Source of the DNA: Saksenaea vasiformis B4078
Lineage: Eukaryota > Mucoromycota > Mucoromycetes > Mucorales > Saksenaeaceae
DNA length: 64,000 nucleotides
Assembly: GCA_000697055.1 (NCBI GenBank)
Contig: JNDT01002276.1
Coordinates: forward strand, 1 to 64,000
Direction of reading: 5' to 3'
Each line of letters begins with the position of its first letter. Within the stretch, counting starts at the first letter, position 1. The translations under genes were made by a program, and so were the position numbers. The notes below the pieces were generated by a model, which was not told the DNA's origin, ran no database searches, and was given only the letters and a program-made list of their open reading frames with translations. Shown here piece by piece: positions 12,362-22,884 of the stretch.

Positions 12362-13577
12362 ATGAAATTGACAACAAGCATTGCTGCATTCTTGGCTATT
12401 GTCAGCTTCAGCTCTGTCGAAGCCGCCCCCGTCAGGAACGATCAGGGACAACTGCGTATCCCGCTTGCTGCCAATCCTTACTTTGCTTACAATGCTACAT
12501 CTGTCATTCTCCGTGCCAATGCCAAGTATAGCAAACTTTTTGCTCATTCCTTTTCTAAAACTGGAGTTGTTCCAACTGTCGACCATGGACCTGATTCCTT
12601 TTATTATGGCGAAGTTGAAATTGGTACGCCCCCGCAAAAGTTCAGAATTGACTTTGACACCGGTTCTTCTGATCTCTGGCTTGGTAAGGCTCCTGTGGAA
12701 ATAGCTTCCTGGCTTATGCGTCTTTCGGAATATAGCATCTACGCTCTGTACAAACTGTAGTCCCAAGCAGAACAAGTTCGACCCTTCCAAGTCTAGCACT
12801 TATAAGAAGGATGGGCGTAAATGGAACATCGAATATAAGGACAAGTCCTCCGCTGGCGGAATTCTCGGCATTGATACTGTTAGACTCGGTGACCTCGTCA
12901 TCAAGAACCAGACAATTGAACTAGCCCAAAGGATTGCTGGTAATTTTAAGGACGGTAGTCTTGATGGACTTCTTGGCCTTGCATTCGATACACTTACTAC
13001 AGTTCGTGGTGTCAAGACACCTGTTGATAATCTGATTGCTCAAAAGTTGATTGACAAACCTGTCTTTGGTGCTTACTTTGGCAAAGCCTCGCAAGGAGGC
13101 GGAGGAGAATATATCTTTGGCGGCTACAATCCGGATCATGTTGATGGTGAACTCACCACCATCCCGGTCGATAGTTCGTTGGGTGTGTACACTGTAAAGG
13201 TCGAAGCCCTTACCGTAGGTAACAAGAAGGTTACTGGCTCCTTCAATGGCATTCTCGATACCGGTACCACCCTGTTGCTTCTTCCTTATTCCGTTGCACG
13301 CAAGGTTGCTGCTGCATATGGTGCTCAAGATGTTGGCCATGGCGCCTACATTATTGACTGTAACGTCTCCAAGCCGCTCGAGTTTACATTAGGCGGCAAG
13401 CAATTCTATGTTCCTCCAGATTCCCTTGTTTGGACCAAAGAGCAGGGTCAATGCATCGCAGGCTTCGGTTATACCGATGTGCCCTTTGCCATCATTGGCG
13501 ATACTTTCTTAAAGAATAACTATGTGGTTTTCAACCAGGCTGTACCTGAGGTTCAGGTTGCTGCTGCAAAGCATTGA
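12362..13577 (+). CDS. Secreted pepsin-like aspartic protease (family A1), exons 12362-12683 and 12736-13577
   Basis: Two exons of 322 and 842 nt, exactly the lengths in the minus-strand paralogue, join across a 52-bp GT-AG intron to give 387 residues. It has a signal peptide ([16 protein letters not shown]), a propeptide, catalytic DTGSS at about D99 and DTGTT at about D280, an IEYKDKS flap and a CTNC motif, and it ends AAAKH like the paralogue. The split codon lies at the same place, right after the first active site (DLWL|A). It is predicted to be an intact secreted acid endopeptidase, as in rhizopuspepsin and mucorpepsin. The two copies are divergent in orientation about 7.4 kb apart, with repeats in between. 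Confidence 0.96.
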
Positions 13578-13786
13578 AGCGGGATTTTGGCTTCTTCTAT
13601 TTATTTTTTCCCAACAACTAACGTGTATAATATTATTTATTTGAGACCTCTTGCTGTTGTAATAAAAATGGTAAATCAATCTTTTTGGTGACATGTGAAG
13701 GAATGTTTTAACGGTCCGCCTCCTTTTTGGATTCACACTAATCCTCTCTCCATGCGTTCTTCGTATGGGATGGCAATTGTACGCGC

Positions 13787-14033
13787 TGTCATATATGTCA
13801 CATATGAGACATAGATCTACATCTAAAGATTGGCATTATATCCAAAGTCAAGACCATCTCAGGAACACAGATCTACTGACCAGGGGCAAGATTACAATCT
13901 CCGAATGAATAGAACAATAATAAGGACAGACGCGTAAACATATACAATTATCTTTAATTTACATCCCAATAAAGAAAGAGTCTCAAAGGATTTCCTGTCT
14001 GTCAAGCTATCACTAAACAAACCGAAATCCACA
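13787..14033. repeat. Solo LTR, copy 1 (247 bp) with CGCGC target duplication
   Basis: Begins TGTCATATATG and ends CGAAATCCACA (TG…CA ends), flanked by CGCGC at 13782-13786 and 14034-14038. It is very similar to the 16.8-kb copy. The TG/CA ends, 5-bp duplication and absence of internal sequence are those of a solo LTR left by recombination between the two LTRs of an element. Confidence 0.85.
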
Positions 14034-14119
14034 CGCGCCATAAGTCTTCTTCTTTGGTCCTCTGAGTCAAAGAAACACGTTGACGTGAGAGTTCACTCCT
14101 TCGGAGAAACTCCTGCACC

Positions 14120-14250
14120 TGTTGACATGATATTCTGACAAGCGTTGTTGGATTATCCTAAGTGTATGGTTGGATATCTGCAGCAAATGCGGGAGGAGGT
14201 TTGAGTGCAATTCATGGAGTAGATATATCGGTATGAAATGATGTAGGGAG
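14120..14250 (-). pseudogene. Degenerate fragment related to the N-terminus of the first gene
   Basis: On the minus strand this stretch reads like residues 1-40 of the gene at 1-1946 (shared pattern LLQ-x-(F/S)-NH-(I/T)-L-x-I-x-(R/Q)-QRLSE-x-HV). The frame dissolves on both sides and there is no ATG at the matching place. It is a pseudogene fragment of a local family, next to a solo LTR. Confidence 0.6.
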
Positions 14251-14329
14251 ATGGGATGCACCCTTTACCACAAATACTTCGTGTCTACTGTATTTATTAT
14301 TGTTTGATTTTTTCCTTGCAGGGTGATTC

Positions 14330-14917
14330 ATTATGCGTCAATTATGACATTGCATCGTTTGAAACAAGATATCTTCCTATTCTGCTACTTTTGTGCAACT
14401 TGTCACTCAAAGCCGTCTCGTCTTTATGGAATGCACCATCTTTTACAACCCTCTGACTTACGAGCGTCCACCATTCAAAATGCGAGCGACATCATAATCC
14501 ATCGATGTTTCGAATGGGATGAGTTACTGATTTTGAGGAAACTGGAGTATTAGCAGCAACTCTTCGTTATTTCAAGCTGCATGACGTTCAACGCCTCATT
14601 TGGGATCAATGTCGGGTATCAAGAAGAGCTGGAATACCTATTGAAGGTCGCCTTTTATGGGTACTTCAAGACAAATACTTGGGTAAGGATAGAGAAGGAG
14701 ATAGTATGAATTTACACGATTTCTGTTCTGTAGAGGTGATCTGGTCATGAATGACCACATTCATCCGACAACTAACGGCTACGCACGGAAATCACCAGAC
14801 AAGAAGCGGTTTGAAGCGAGACGCATCTTGTTGCCGAAAATGGTCACACGATTACAGAACCGACGCCTCTACACCGAAGTGTATATTCCCCCAGACGAGT
14901 CACTGATGGTTCGCTGA
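14330..14917 (+). pseudogene. Coding-like relic with one probable intron, family unknown
   Basis: Two frames read as protein. The first, about 14323-14500, has a Cys-x2-Cys-containing stretch. The second, from about 14500, reads …ATLRYFKLHDVQRLIWDQCR… and joins in phase, across a GTAAGG…TGTAGAG intron near 14683-14733, to a basic segment ending at a stop near 14917. The change of frame near 14510 and the missing start suggest a broken gene. I do not recognise the protein. Confidence 0.35.
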
Positions 14918-15163
14918 TGATGATTCGCGACCAAAGCAAGGACAACACCAACTATATAGATTCCATTATGGGCAGTGTAGGTGATATGAAGGATAATGCT
15001 CCGTGTTTATGCGTACACTTTACGTATTCATTAGTAAATTTCACAGCTTTGCGCGAGTAATCCTGGATGGTACCAGGATTGCGTTTTATTTTGTCCAACG
15101 AGAGTTTTATCCACCGCATAGCTTTCAGTTGATCAGCTTGGAAGACATTCTAAAGTACAGTTA

Positions 15164-15453
15164 TTCCCCTGCTCCCCAAAGTGATCTCCCGATAGGCTTT
15201 GCTCATATTGCAAATTACTGTGAATGTTCGATGTTAACCTTATATGCATTAAACTATCTCGGCTTCTATACCGATAATGAGCTTTAAGCGTTCGAGTAAT
15301 TCCTTGGTAGCTTCCAAGTCGTCTTAGGCGGCAAGCACAACGATTTGATGTTAGCGGGTTCATGATCCATGGTATGCCCTAAAAAGTTACCAAGAAGGAG
15401 CAGCACCTTGTGACCAACAACTCTCATTGAGGTCAAGTTCACAGACGATGATC
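15164..15453 (-). repeat. Right arm of the 290-bp inverted duplication
   Basis: Reverse complement of 6941-7230, identical as far as can be read by eye. At its right edge it abuts a 31-bp fragment of the solo-LTR sequence, sharing the junction dinucleotide TC, which looks like a microhomology join. Confidence 0.85.
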
Positions 15454-15482
15454 TCAAAGGATTTCCTGTCTGTCAAGCTATC
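15452..15482. repeat. 31-bp fragment of the solo-LTR family
   Basis: TCTCAAAGGATTTCCTGTCT plus eleven further bases match an internal part of the LTRs at 13787 and 16863. It is directly joined to the end of the 290-bp repeat arm. Confidence 0.65.
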
Positions 15483-15664
15483 GATCATTAGTTATGCATG
15501 TATATATAATAAACATGAGCTCCTCCATTACGAATCTGAACTGTATATTCTTTACTTACTAGTTTCTGCCACTATCTTTATAACTTCACTTTCTATTGCT
15601 ATTTTTTTATTTGATAATGGAAAGACATCACCAATGTAGTTAACATTGCAAATGGACTAATCGT

Positions 15665-15860
15665 CAATGAAACGAATGAAACGAACGAATATGAATATCA
15701 AAAGAATATTCGTTTCTTATTCGAATAAGGCTGACAGTATTCGAATATGTATTCGAATATATATCCACATATTCGTATTCGTTCGTTATGCTAAAAGGCA
15801 TGTTCGTATTCGTTCGTTAAGCGAATGAATACGAACGAATACGAATAAACGAATATTTTG
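15665..15860. repeat. ATTCG-rich palindromic tract with a 15-bp perfect stem
   Basis: The tract is built of ATTCG/CGAAT words on both strands. Within it TTCGTATTCGTTCGT (15803-15817) is exactly inverted at 15831-15845 around a 13-base loop. It lies about 100 bp upstream of the tRNA gene. The role is unknown. Confidence 0.75.
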
Positions 15861-15963
15861 TTGAGCTCTAGTCTGGATACAACAGTACTGATCTCTAATT
15901 TTGACAAATTGTTATATTTTATCTTCACCTCATTATTATTATACTGTTTCTGCTAAAGTGTAC

Positions 15964-16037
15964 GATTCCTTGGTGTAGTTGGTTATCACGTCTGTCTAAC
16001 ACACAGACGGTCGCCAGTTCGAATCTGGCAGGAATCA
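15964..16037 (+). tRNA. tRNA-Val (anticodon AAC)
   Basis: A 74-base cloverleaf with acceptor stem GATTCCT/AGGAATC, D-arm TGTAGTTGGTTA, anticodon stem TCTGT/ACAGA around the loop CTAACAC (anticodon AAC, valine), and T-arm GCCAG-TTCGAAT-CTGGC. There is no intron. It carries its own A- and B-box promoters, and a run of five T directly after the gene (16038-16042) serves as polymerase III terminator. Confidence 0.96.
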
Positions 16038-16042
16038 TTTTT
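16038..16042 (+). terminator. Pol III T-run terminator of tRNA-Val
   Basis: TTTTT directly follows the discriminator base of the tRNA. Confidence 0.8.
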
Positions 16043-16769
16043 GCGGCCTCTCCTATCATTGTTACACAAAGATTGCGGGCTACTTTTTTATTGATGTTGT
16101 GGCAGGCAGGCGGTCAAGAATTGCATTTCCTCTTCTCCCAGGTCTAATAGTCTTTTTAATCGACGGGATCAATGGCTCACCAAGCCAAAAGATAAATCAT
16201 TTTGCGAACTTTTGTAAAGATCAGTGGCTAGCGTCACAAGCAAACCCGTCCGGTTGCAACAGAGCAATAACAACAAAATGATACATGTCAAAGTTTACCT
16301 AGATACATCAGAACATGAAAAAGGAAAGTTTTCATCAATAAACTTTGTACGTCTGTGTACGCTAATGTAACATGCTTCTTGCCAAGCCGTGCCCATTATT
16401 TTCTCTTTTTGTGCTTGCTGTTACTATCCCTGTTTTGAATTCCCCGTCAACTTTCATCTGCCCTTATTCAACTCGAGACCGACGCAGTCAATGTAGTCGC
16501 TTCAATTTTGCTAACTTCTCTTAATATCCGTCATTTTCATGAATTTTGTGAGAGGTCAAATACGGAATATCGTACGTTGGAATCTATAGAACTTTGGTTG
16601 AACCGGATATGAATATTTCATTCCATAGAATAGCGAAAACTGGCACCATTATGGATATTTTCTAGACAATCGGATCACGAGAAAGGGAGTTAGTGAGATC
16701 CCTGGGCTTCTAGACATCGTTCAAATATCACATATTAGCATGCCATATGCTATCCCCTTCGAATGTGTT
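16043..16769. other. Intergenic, no supported gene
   Basis: No coding or structural feature is supported between the tRNA and the large repeat. Confidence 0.5.
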
Positions 16770-17956
16770 TACAGGATTTTTCCTATGATTTTGCGTCTAC
16801 TCGAAATTACTCGGCGTTACTTCCAGGTGAAGTGTGCGTTTTGAAGTGGGTGTCTTTACGTCTGTCATATAGGTCACATATGAGGACATAGATCTACATC
16901 TAAAGATCGGCATTATATCCAAAGTCAAGACCATCTCAGGAACACAGATCTACTGACCAGGGGCAAGATTACAATCTCCGAATGAATAGAACAATAATAA
17001 GGACAGACGCGTAAACATATACAATTATCTTTACTTTACATCCCAATAAAGAAAGAGTCTCAAAGGATTTCCTGTCTGTCAAGCTATCACTAAACAAACC
17101 GAAATCCACAACGTCCATGCAATGAACAGTTTACGTTTGGATAACTGCAGTTCGGGTTAGAGTAGTTCATATTTACAATGATGGAATTCTCTGTTGGAAA
17201 GCGTAAACATGTCCTAAGAAAGGAAAATGTTCCACCAAAAGCAGTACGTCCTTTTGACGTTGAGATGATTCACTGCATCAGTGGCGGTTTCTCTACACGT
17301 TATCACAAGGCATACAAATGTTTCATGATGAGCTCATACCAGAATCATCCGTATTTAAAGAGACGCATGAATTATTTTCTATTCTTCGGCTCCGTTCGTT
17401 CTTAACATCCCCGGTAAGGATGTCAATTCATTATACCTACAAGATTGTTCATGTTTTCTGCCTCCTATTTAGGCTGCATGACCTCTGTCCCGGATCGTCT
17501 CGGCGGTGGTGCAACTTTGTTCACCGCTTAAGTAAGTAGTTATTGTCATACTCAACGTCGCTCATTTCTTCGTGATAGATCGACAGACGCTGGATCGCTT
17601 CAAGTCCTCTGCAGACCGTCCAAAACTCGGCCACTCATGGATGCCGACCACCTCCTTCCACCCGCTCCCACCGCTTCGGTGCGGGGTTAGGTCCCCGTGT
17701 CAACACGGGATTACCCGTTCGGGGGTTTAAGACATCAAAGCATCTTTCATTTACTAACCATGAGTTATTTTTTACGCTGCTCGAATAAATTTTGCGTCCA
17801 CCGGAGAGACCAAGTTTATGGAAGTTGATTAGTCTTCTGACGTAAAATTAATGTACTAACCACCGCATATTCTAATTTTTTTAGCGCAGACCAGACTCTT
17901 CAGAGGCGCAAAATTTTATTTAGAGTAGCGTAAAAAATGATTCAATAAATAGTATG
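16770..17956 (+). mobile_element. Large dispersed non-coding repeat, copy B, interrupted by a solo LTR
   Basis: Matches the reverse complement of the 31.1-32.1 kb copy from about 16770 (TTTACAGGATTTTTCCTATG) to 17956, once the solo LTR at 16863-17110 is left out. It contains a GC-rich hairpin region (about 17640-17730, including CCCGTGT-CA-ACACGGG), and the about 165-bp terminal module at 17767-17938 with ends TTTTTTACGCTGCTCG and GAGTAGCGTAAAAAAT. It has no coding capacity. Confidence 0.75.
16863..17110. repeat. Solo LTR, copy 2 (248 bp) with ACGTC target duplication
   Basis: TGTCATATAGG … CGAAATCCACA flanked by perfect ACGTC at 16858-16862 and 17111-17115. The related repeat at 31.1 kb has a single ACGTC with no insert at the matching place, so the empty site is visible in the same window. 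Confidence 0.9.
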
Positions 17957-18559
17957 TTAGCAAAGTACAACGATAACTTCGGTCAGTCATGATTTTTTAG
18001 TACTGTAGTGCTAAGAATTGCTCGGTGGTCCCGTCGTTTTCCCGATCCACAAATTTTCGTCCTTAGACCTCTTGCAACCATCCAATTCTTCGTTAGCTGT
18101 TACTAGTTTAAATGGCTTGATACTCATAATGTAGCACCAGAAGCTGTTAGAAGCTTTCGGTGGAGTGTAACGTGGAAATACTTCGTTGCACTGGAGCATA
18201 TCTAACATATGAGGTTAGCGAAGCATCGTCAATTTCTTTTTTCTGATTTCAACAGACGATGTTGTAGTTTTTGGGAAAACAGTTTATTTGTATACAAACA
18301 GACGAACGCCGAGAAACTCTACTGACAAGATGTGAGTGAAATCGACAGACGATCATCACGTAGAAGTGGTTCACGTAGATTGGATGGTGATCTTTGTAAG
18401 AAAGAGAAGACAAAGAAGAAGAAAGCGGAGATATAAGGTCCTCCCTTCATATTTTGTCATTCATTGCAACAAATCTCGCGTGGATGCCTAATCTTTTATT
18501 CGAATATTAGGGCGAATAGCTACTAGGCGGAACTCAGGTGACAAGATTGTTTGGGTTAT
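17957..18559. other. Intergenic, no supported gene
   Basis: Downstream of bleomycin hydrolase. A lysine/arginine-rich frame near 18400 has no start or partner. Confidence 0.5.
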
Positions 18560-20394
18560 TTACGCCAAACTGCCCATAGGATCATAGGCTGGCAAGACGG
18601 TTGGTTCGGTGTCAAGCAGGGCAAGGAGCTTACGAGGGACGGCCGAAGTCTCAAGCACAACCTTTACGTTGGAAAGAAACGTTAGATTTGATCATTCATC
18701 TCAGCCAAATAGTACCTGGTATACAAATTCGGAAAACCATTCATCATTCATGACCCAGTAACCCTTATCTCCGGAGTCAGCGCCCCACGAATTCTCCACG
18801 CGCCAGCGTACAGGATGTCCTTTCTCGTCGATATGTACGCCAGTAAACACCATAGCATGTGTCATTGCACTCTCTCCGTATAGCAGCCTTTGCTCTTTGG
18901 TTAAGTTGAATGAGGTGTTAAAGGCAAGGCCGTAGTCGAAAATCTTTGTGTCCATAACAGCGAATTTTGAACTGGAGAATTGGCCTTCGGATGCAATTTT
19001 GATTAGCAACATGCAAAACAACTCAGCTGTCCAAATAATACATACCCACGTCGCATCCAAACCAAACGGGAGATCCCGATTTTAAGACGTTAACTGCCAA
19101 ATGCTTGATCGTTGAAACTTCGGTGTTGATATATCGCACAGGATTTCCTCCAACAATGTTTCCAAGGCGATCCACGGTGTACAAACGTGATGTAGGGTTT
19201 CGAGGATCGTTAATCAACGATACGGTCTTCTCAATCTACAAAAGAAGCAGCGGACCAAATAAATGAGAAAAATAACAACAGGATAAATAAGCCTTACCGG
19301 ATACTGCACAATCTCCTCGAAAAACTTCTTGGGAGTCAAGTTGTGGATACCAATGTACTTGTCATTTTTATCTTTTGTTTCCCAGTCAAATTTCACTGGT
19401 GGTTCACCCAAGCAGATGACCATGATACGATAAATTTCTTCCATCATCGTCTGTTTGAGTAGGCGGACAACATTCAGAGACACTCCGCCTTTAACAGCCT
19501 TTCGGATTCTCGCGGCAAATTCGCGCAGCTTGACCGTGACGAGCCAATTCAGACGACGGGAGTTTGAGGATGAGTAACTTTCAGGGAAGACAGATTTGGG
19601 AACAACACCATATTTCTATAGACACGAAAAATTAGATATCTACCGTTTTATGGACGGAAATGTCTTGCCTTCACAAGGTTGATGAACATATCCCACTGTC
19701 CGCCATCGCCGACAGGGCTGGTCAATAGGTACTGCACGACACGGTCACCAATGTCTTTATGTGCAAGATCGATCTGATTCTCCAAAAACCAGTTCGCCTT
19801 TTCAAGCTTGTCTAGTTACAAAAGCGTTTAATAATGGGAACCTCAGTGAGTGATTTTGTGTACCATAGAAGAACAAATAGCTTTGCGAAAGTTCAAAGCT
19901 GTCGCTGAGCTTGTACTTTTGGATCACCGCACGACGCAGCACATTAGTTCCTGTATGAGTGCTAGCGTTTAGAGGAAGCGCCCACAGTAAAATGCCATCT
20001 TACCAGCGAAGATCCAGCATCTACCACTAGAACGTTGATTAGTAGCCGCACCTTCAAGTTCCAGCTTGACGTTGAAAACAGGATCATCCTTCAGAGTGAC
20101 ACCATGATTGACAATGACGTCTGTCGGGTCGTTATCTTTGATGGCGTTCAACGCCAGTCGATTCTTTGAGTCTTGCCAAAAGTTGCGAGAGAAATCGCGA
20201 AGGCTATCAGAAGACAATTCGGCATAGATAGCCTTAATCTGATCTTCGTCCAACTGAAGCATCGCCAAAGACTCTGAGAGCTGCTTCTCTCTGAACTCGG
20301 CGGATTCGACTTCAGTGGCAGCAGCAGCGACCTTTGCGGCCTGATTTTGCTTCTCATCCAAGGAGTAGGTCGGTTTTGATGGCTGGGCACCCAT
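18560..20394 (-). CDS. Bleomycin hydrolase / aminopeptidase C (papain-like cysteine peptidase, C1B)
   Basis: Seven exons (20394-20004, 19950-19864, 19811-19669, 19615-19298, 19235-19046, 18984-18716, 18661-18560) join in phase to 499 residues. The catalytic set is complete: Gln120 and Cys126 in [10 protein letters not shown], His419 in MTHAMVF, Asn441 in VENSWG. The C-terminus ends in …MGSLA, like the self-processed tail of yeast Gal6/BLH1 and mammalian BLMH. The family forms a hexameric cytosolic barrel that trims peptides, hydrolyses homocysteine thiolactone and inactivates bleomycin. The length is slightly above the usual 455-485, the excess being an Ala/Gln-rich N-terminal region. The third intron appears to begin with GC (AAG|GCAAGA); an alternative GT six bases upstream would delete two conserved residues. 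Confidence 0.95.
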
Positions 20395-22884
20395 TGGTAA
20401 ATGTAACTAGTTAGAACGAGAGAGATAAGAAGAAAAGAAGGAGCAAAAAGAGAAGATAGAAGACAACACCGATGCGTTGCACCAATGACGAACCTCACTC
20501 GATCACGGATTCCATGACCCGCTCTCACACAAAAACTCCGATGGGCCAGGTTGGTCACCCGTTCCCACCTTGGGAGATTGTTTCCTTTTATGTCCTTAGA
20601 TGGACGCCGAACGCCCGATTTTCGGTCACGTATGAAAGCGTTGTTCTTATTTGTTCAACCATATGGTCGATCAAACTTTGGCAAACTTTGGTGCAACAGC
20701 CCGTGTCAACCTTTAAGTTGTAATATAACTAGATTAAGAAACAACGATGAAGTAAATTTCCAAGGGTAATTATCAGCTCTGAATGCTTCGGAATGAGACT
20801 GCATCTTCGATAACATTACTCATCTACATACTGCTTTGACTACTAAAATACATGTCACTTCCATCATTAGAAGCACTATGTCGGTGCGTTGATTCACATT
20901 ACCTCCAACCCATGTTTCTTTTTCGCCTTCAGAAGGAGAGCAAGAAAGCACAATAATATAGCAACGCATGGCTATGCTCCTCGTTGGTAAATAGATGCAA
21001 TTGTATCGCATATTAGCAGAATGTGGATGGTTAGCTTATTTGGTCAGGGGAGGTACTCTAGGTGATATCTGGTGGAGGATGATGGGTTGCCTCATTTTTA
21101 CTCTAAGTTCACACCTGTCGCCTGTAGTCATCAAGTTCTATTGCCAGTTGGAAGCATTTAACCGACCTAGATGATGCTATCACCTGTAGTTTATGTAACT
21201 GTCCCAAGCAGGAGTTACCGTCATGCAGTTGATGCGCGTTTAATGGCCTCAGATCAGTCGGTCAAATGATCTATATGGATAGAAGCCATCCTTAGTAATA
21301 TGCTAGACATATCAATGCAGCAAATAGAAAACAACCCCGATCGTAGTCCTGAATAGTTTTTAACTGAGATAAAACATCCAGAAATAGGCAACAGTGCCGC
21401 TCGTGCTCACTTCTATTTGTTGACCTGCCACCCCTCCAAGGTAACTGCCACGATCTGGCATAGGATAGTTGAACTGGGAATAATTAATAGTTCTTGCGGA
21501 AATAGAGCTGTCCAATACACAGGTAGCTTGAGATGGTAAATATCGTCTTATAACATCCATAAATATTTAAATTCCTTTAAATGGTGTTTTCTATCTTTCT
21601 AACTCTGTCGAGGTCAGATGATAGTCTATTCCTTGACTGCGCCATGCTCGTTCATCCTATTAATACTACTGTAAACTACTTGCATGAAATATAAATGAAG
21701 GCTTCTCAAAAGTTTCTGAGCAGGCTACAAACGCGATTTTTATTTTACATACTACAGGCATTAGGTGACCAGAAATTAAGCTTACGTGCTTCGTGATACA
21801 ACAGATAAACACTGACTCGCATGTGATCAAATTCAGTAGCTTATACCTTTCGAAGAGATGAAATAACCGCTTAATGATCACCAACACCTTCCTTTTTGCG
21901 ATAAACAATTTGTGACGAGATTGGAAGGAAAACTTCGCAATTGTGCAACTGAGGCGGACATGATCGAATATTGGCTGAGAATTACTGCTGTACCTTCGTA
22001 GGAGCATGGAAGGAAGATAACTAATATACCATCATAAGCTTATCACCTGTCTTGGTGGCAAGTGGAAGTAATTCCTATGCATAACGGATTACTTGAGACA
22101 GAATGACACACCCAAGCTTCCTTATGTGTGTCAACTTTCCCCGCTTGCAACGTCTCGGTTTTGTTCGAGTTGTACCACAATCATGGCGCTCAGAAAAGTA
22201 GGGGGGACAGATGTTTCACTGTAATTGGTATCTATCTACCATCTATGCCTATCATGATTTGTTTACTTTACATGATATTCCTTTACAAAGCATTGCAAAC
22301 ATATATGCTGCTACGAAGGATTCCCAACTTTTCTGTTCATAACAGAGTATAGAAGAGAAGCGTTTGTGTACCAGGAGCCAGCTAAACGGTAATTGGCATT
22401 CACTCCTACATCATGTATATTTTTTGTAGACAAACTCTGTATCATTTGTCGTTGAAATATTTAACCGTTTTTCCATGCGTTCCCTATTCGCCAAAATCAT
22501 CACTTTTGGGTGACCAGAGCTGTCCAATCACTGATCGAGTTTTAGTGTCTCCGTTCCTCGCCAATAACAAGCACAGGCAACCCCCCTTTTCCCCTCTTCT
22601 TAGGTTCGCAGAAGAGGAGAACTTAATGTGCAACTTCATGTTCATATCTTATTGTCCGCTGCAAGGTCACAGTTTGCACCAATTATAAACGAGCAGCTTC
22701 CGTTGCATTTGGGTTGCTTATCGTTTAACTGTTGTACAGAATCGTTTAGCACTCCGAATTGTGCAGTTTGAGATAGCAAATAGCAAACTGATAGCAGAAA
22801 AGTATGTCGCTTGTTTATATATTGTTGTTAAATTGTGATGTGCAAAATGATGATTTTGGTAATGATTGTGGGAAGGACAGGTTA
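20395..22884. other. Intergenic, no supported gene
   Basis: About 2.5 kb without a credible gene. The frames are short and without motifs. Confidence 0.5.

Noticed and set aside
15003..15287. 94-codon plus-strand frame ending in the 290-bp repeat
   Set aside because: Half lies within the repeat arm, and the part outside has no motif or partner exon.
6941..15453. A complete DNA transposon with 290-bp terminal inverted repeats carrying the protease
   Set aside because: No target duplication at the outer ends, no transposase inside, and the right edge abuts an LTR fragment; left as an inverted duplication.
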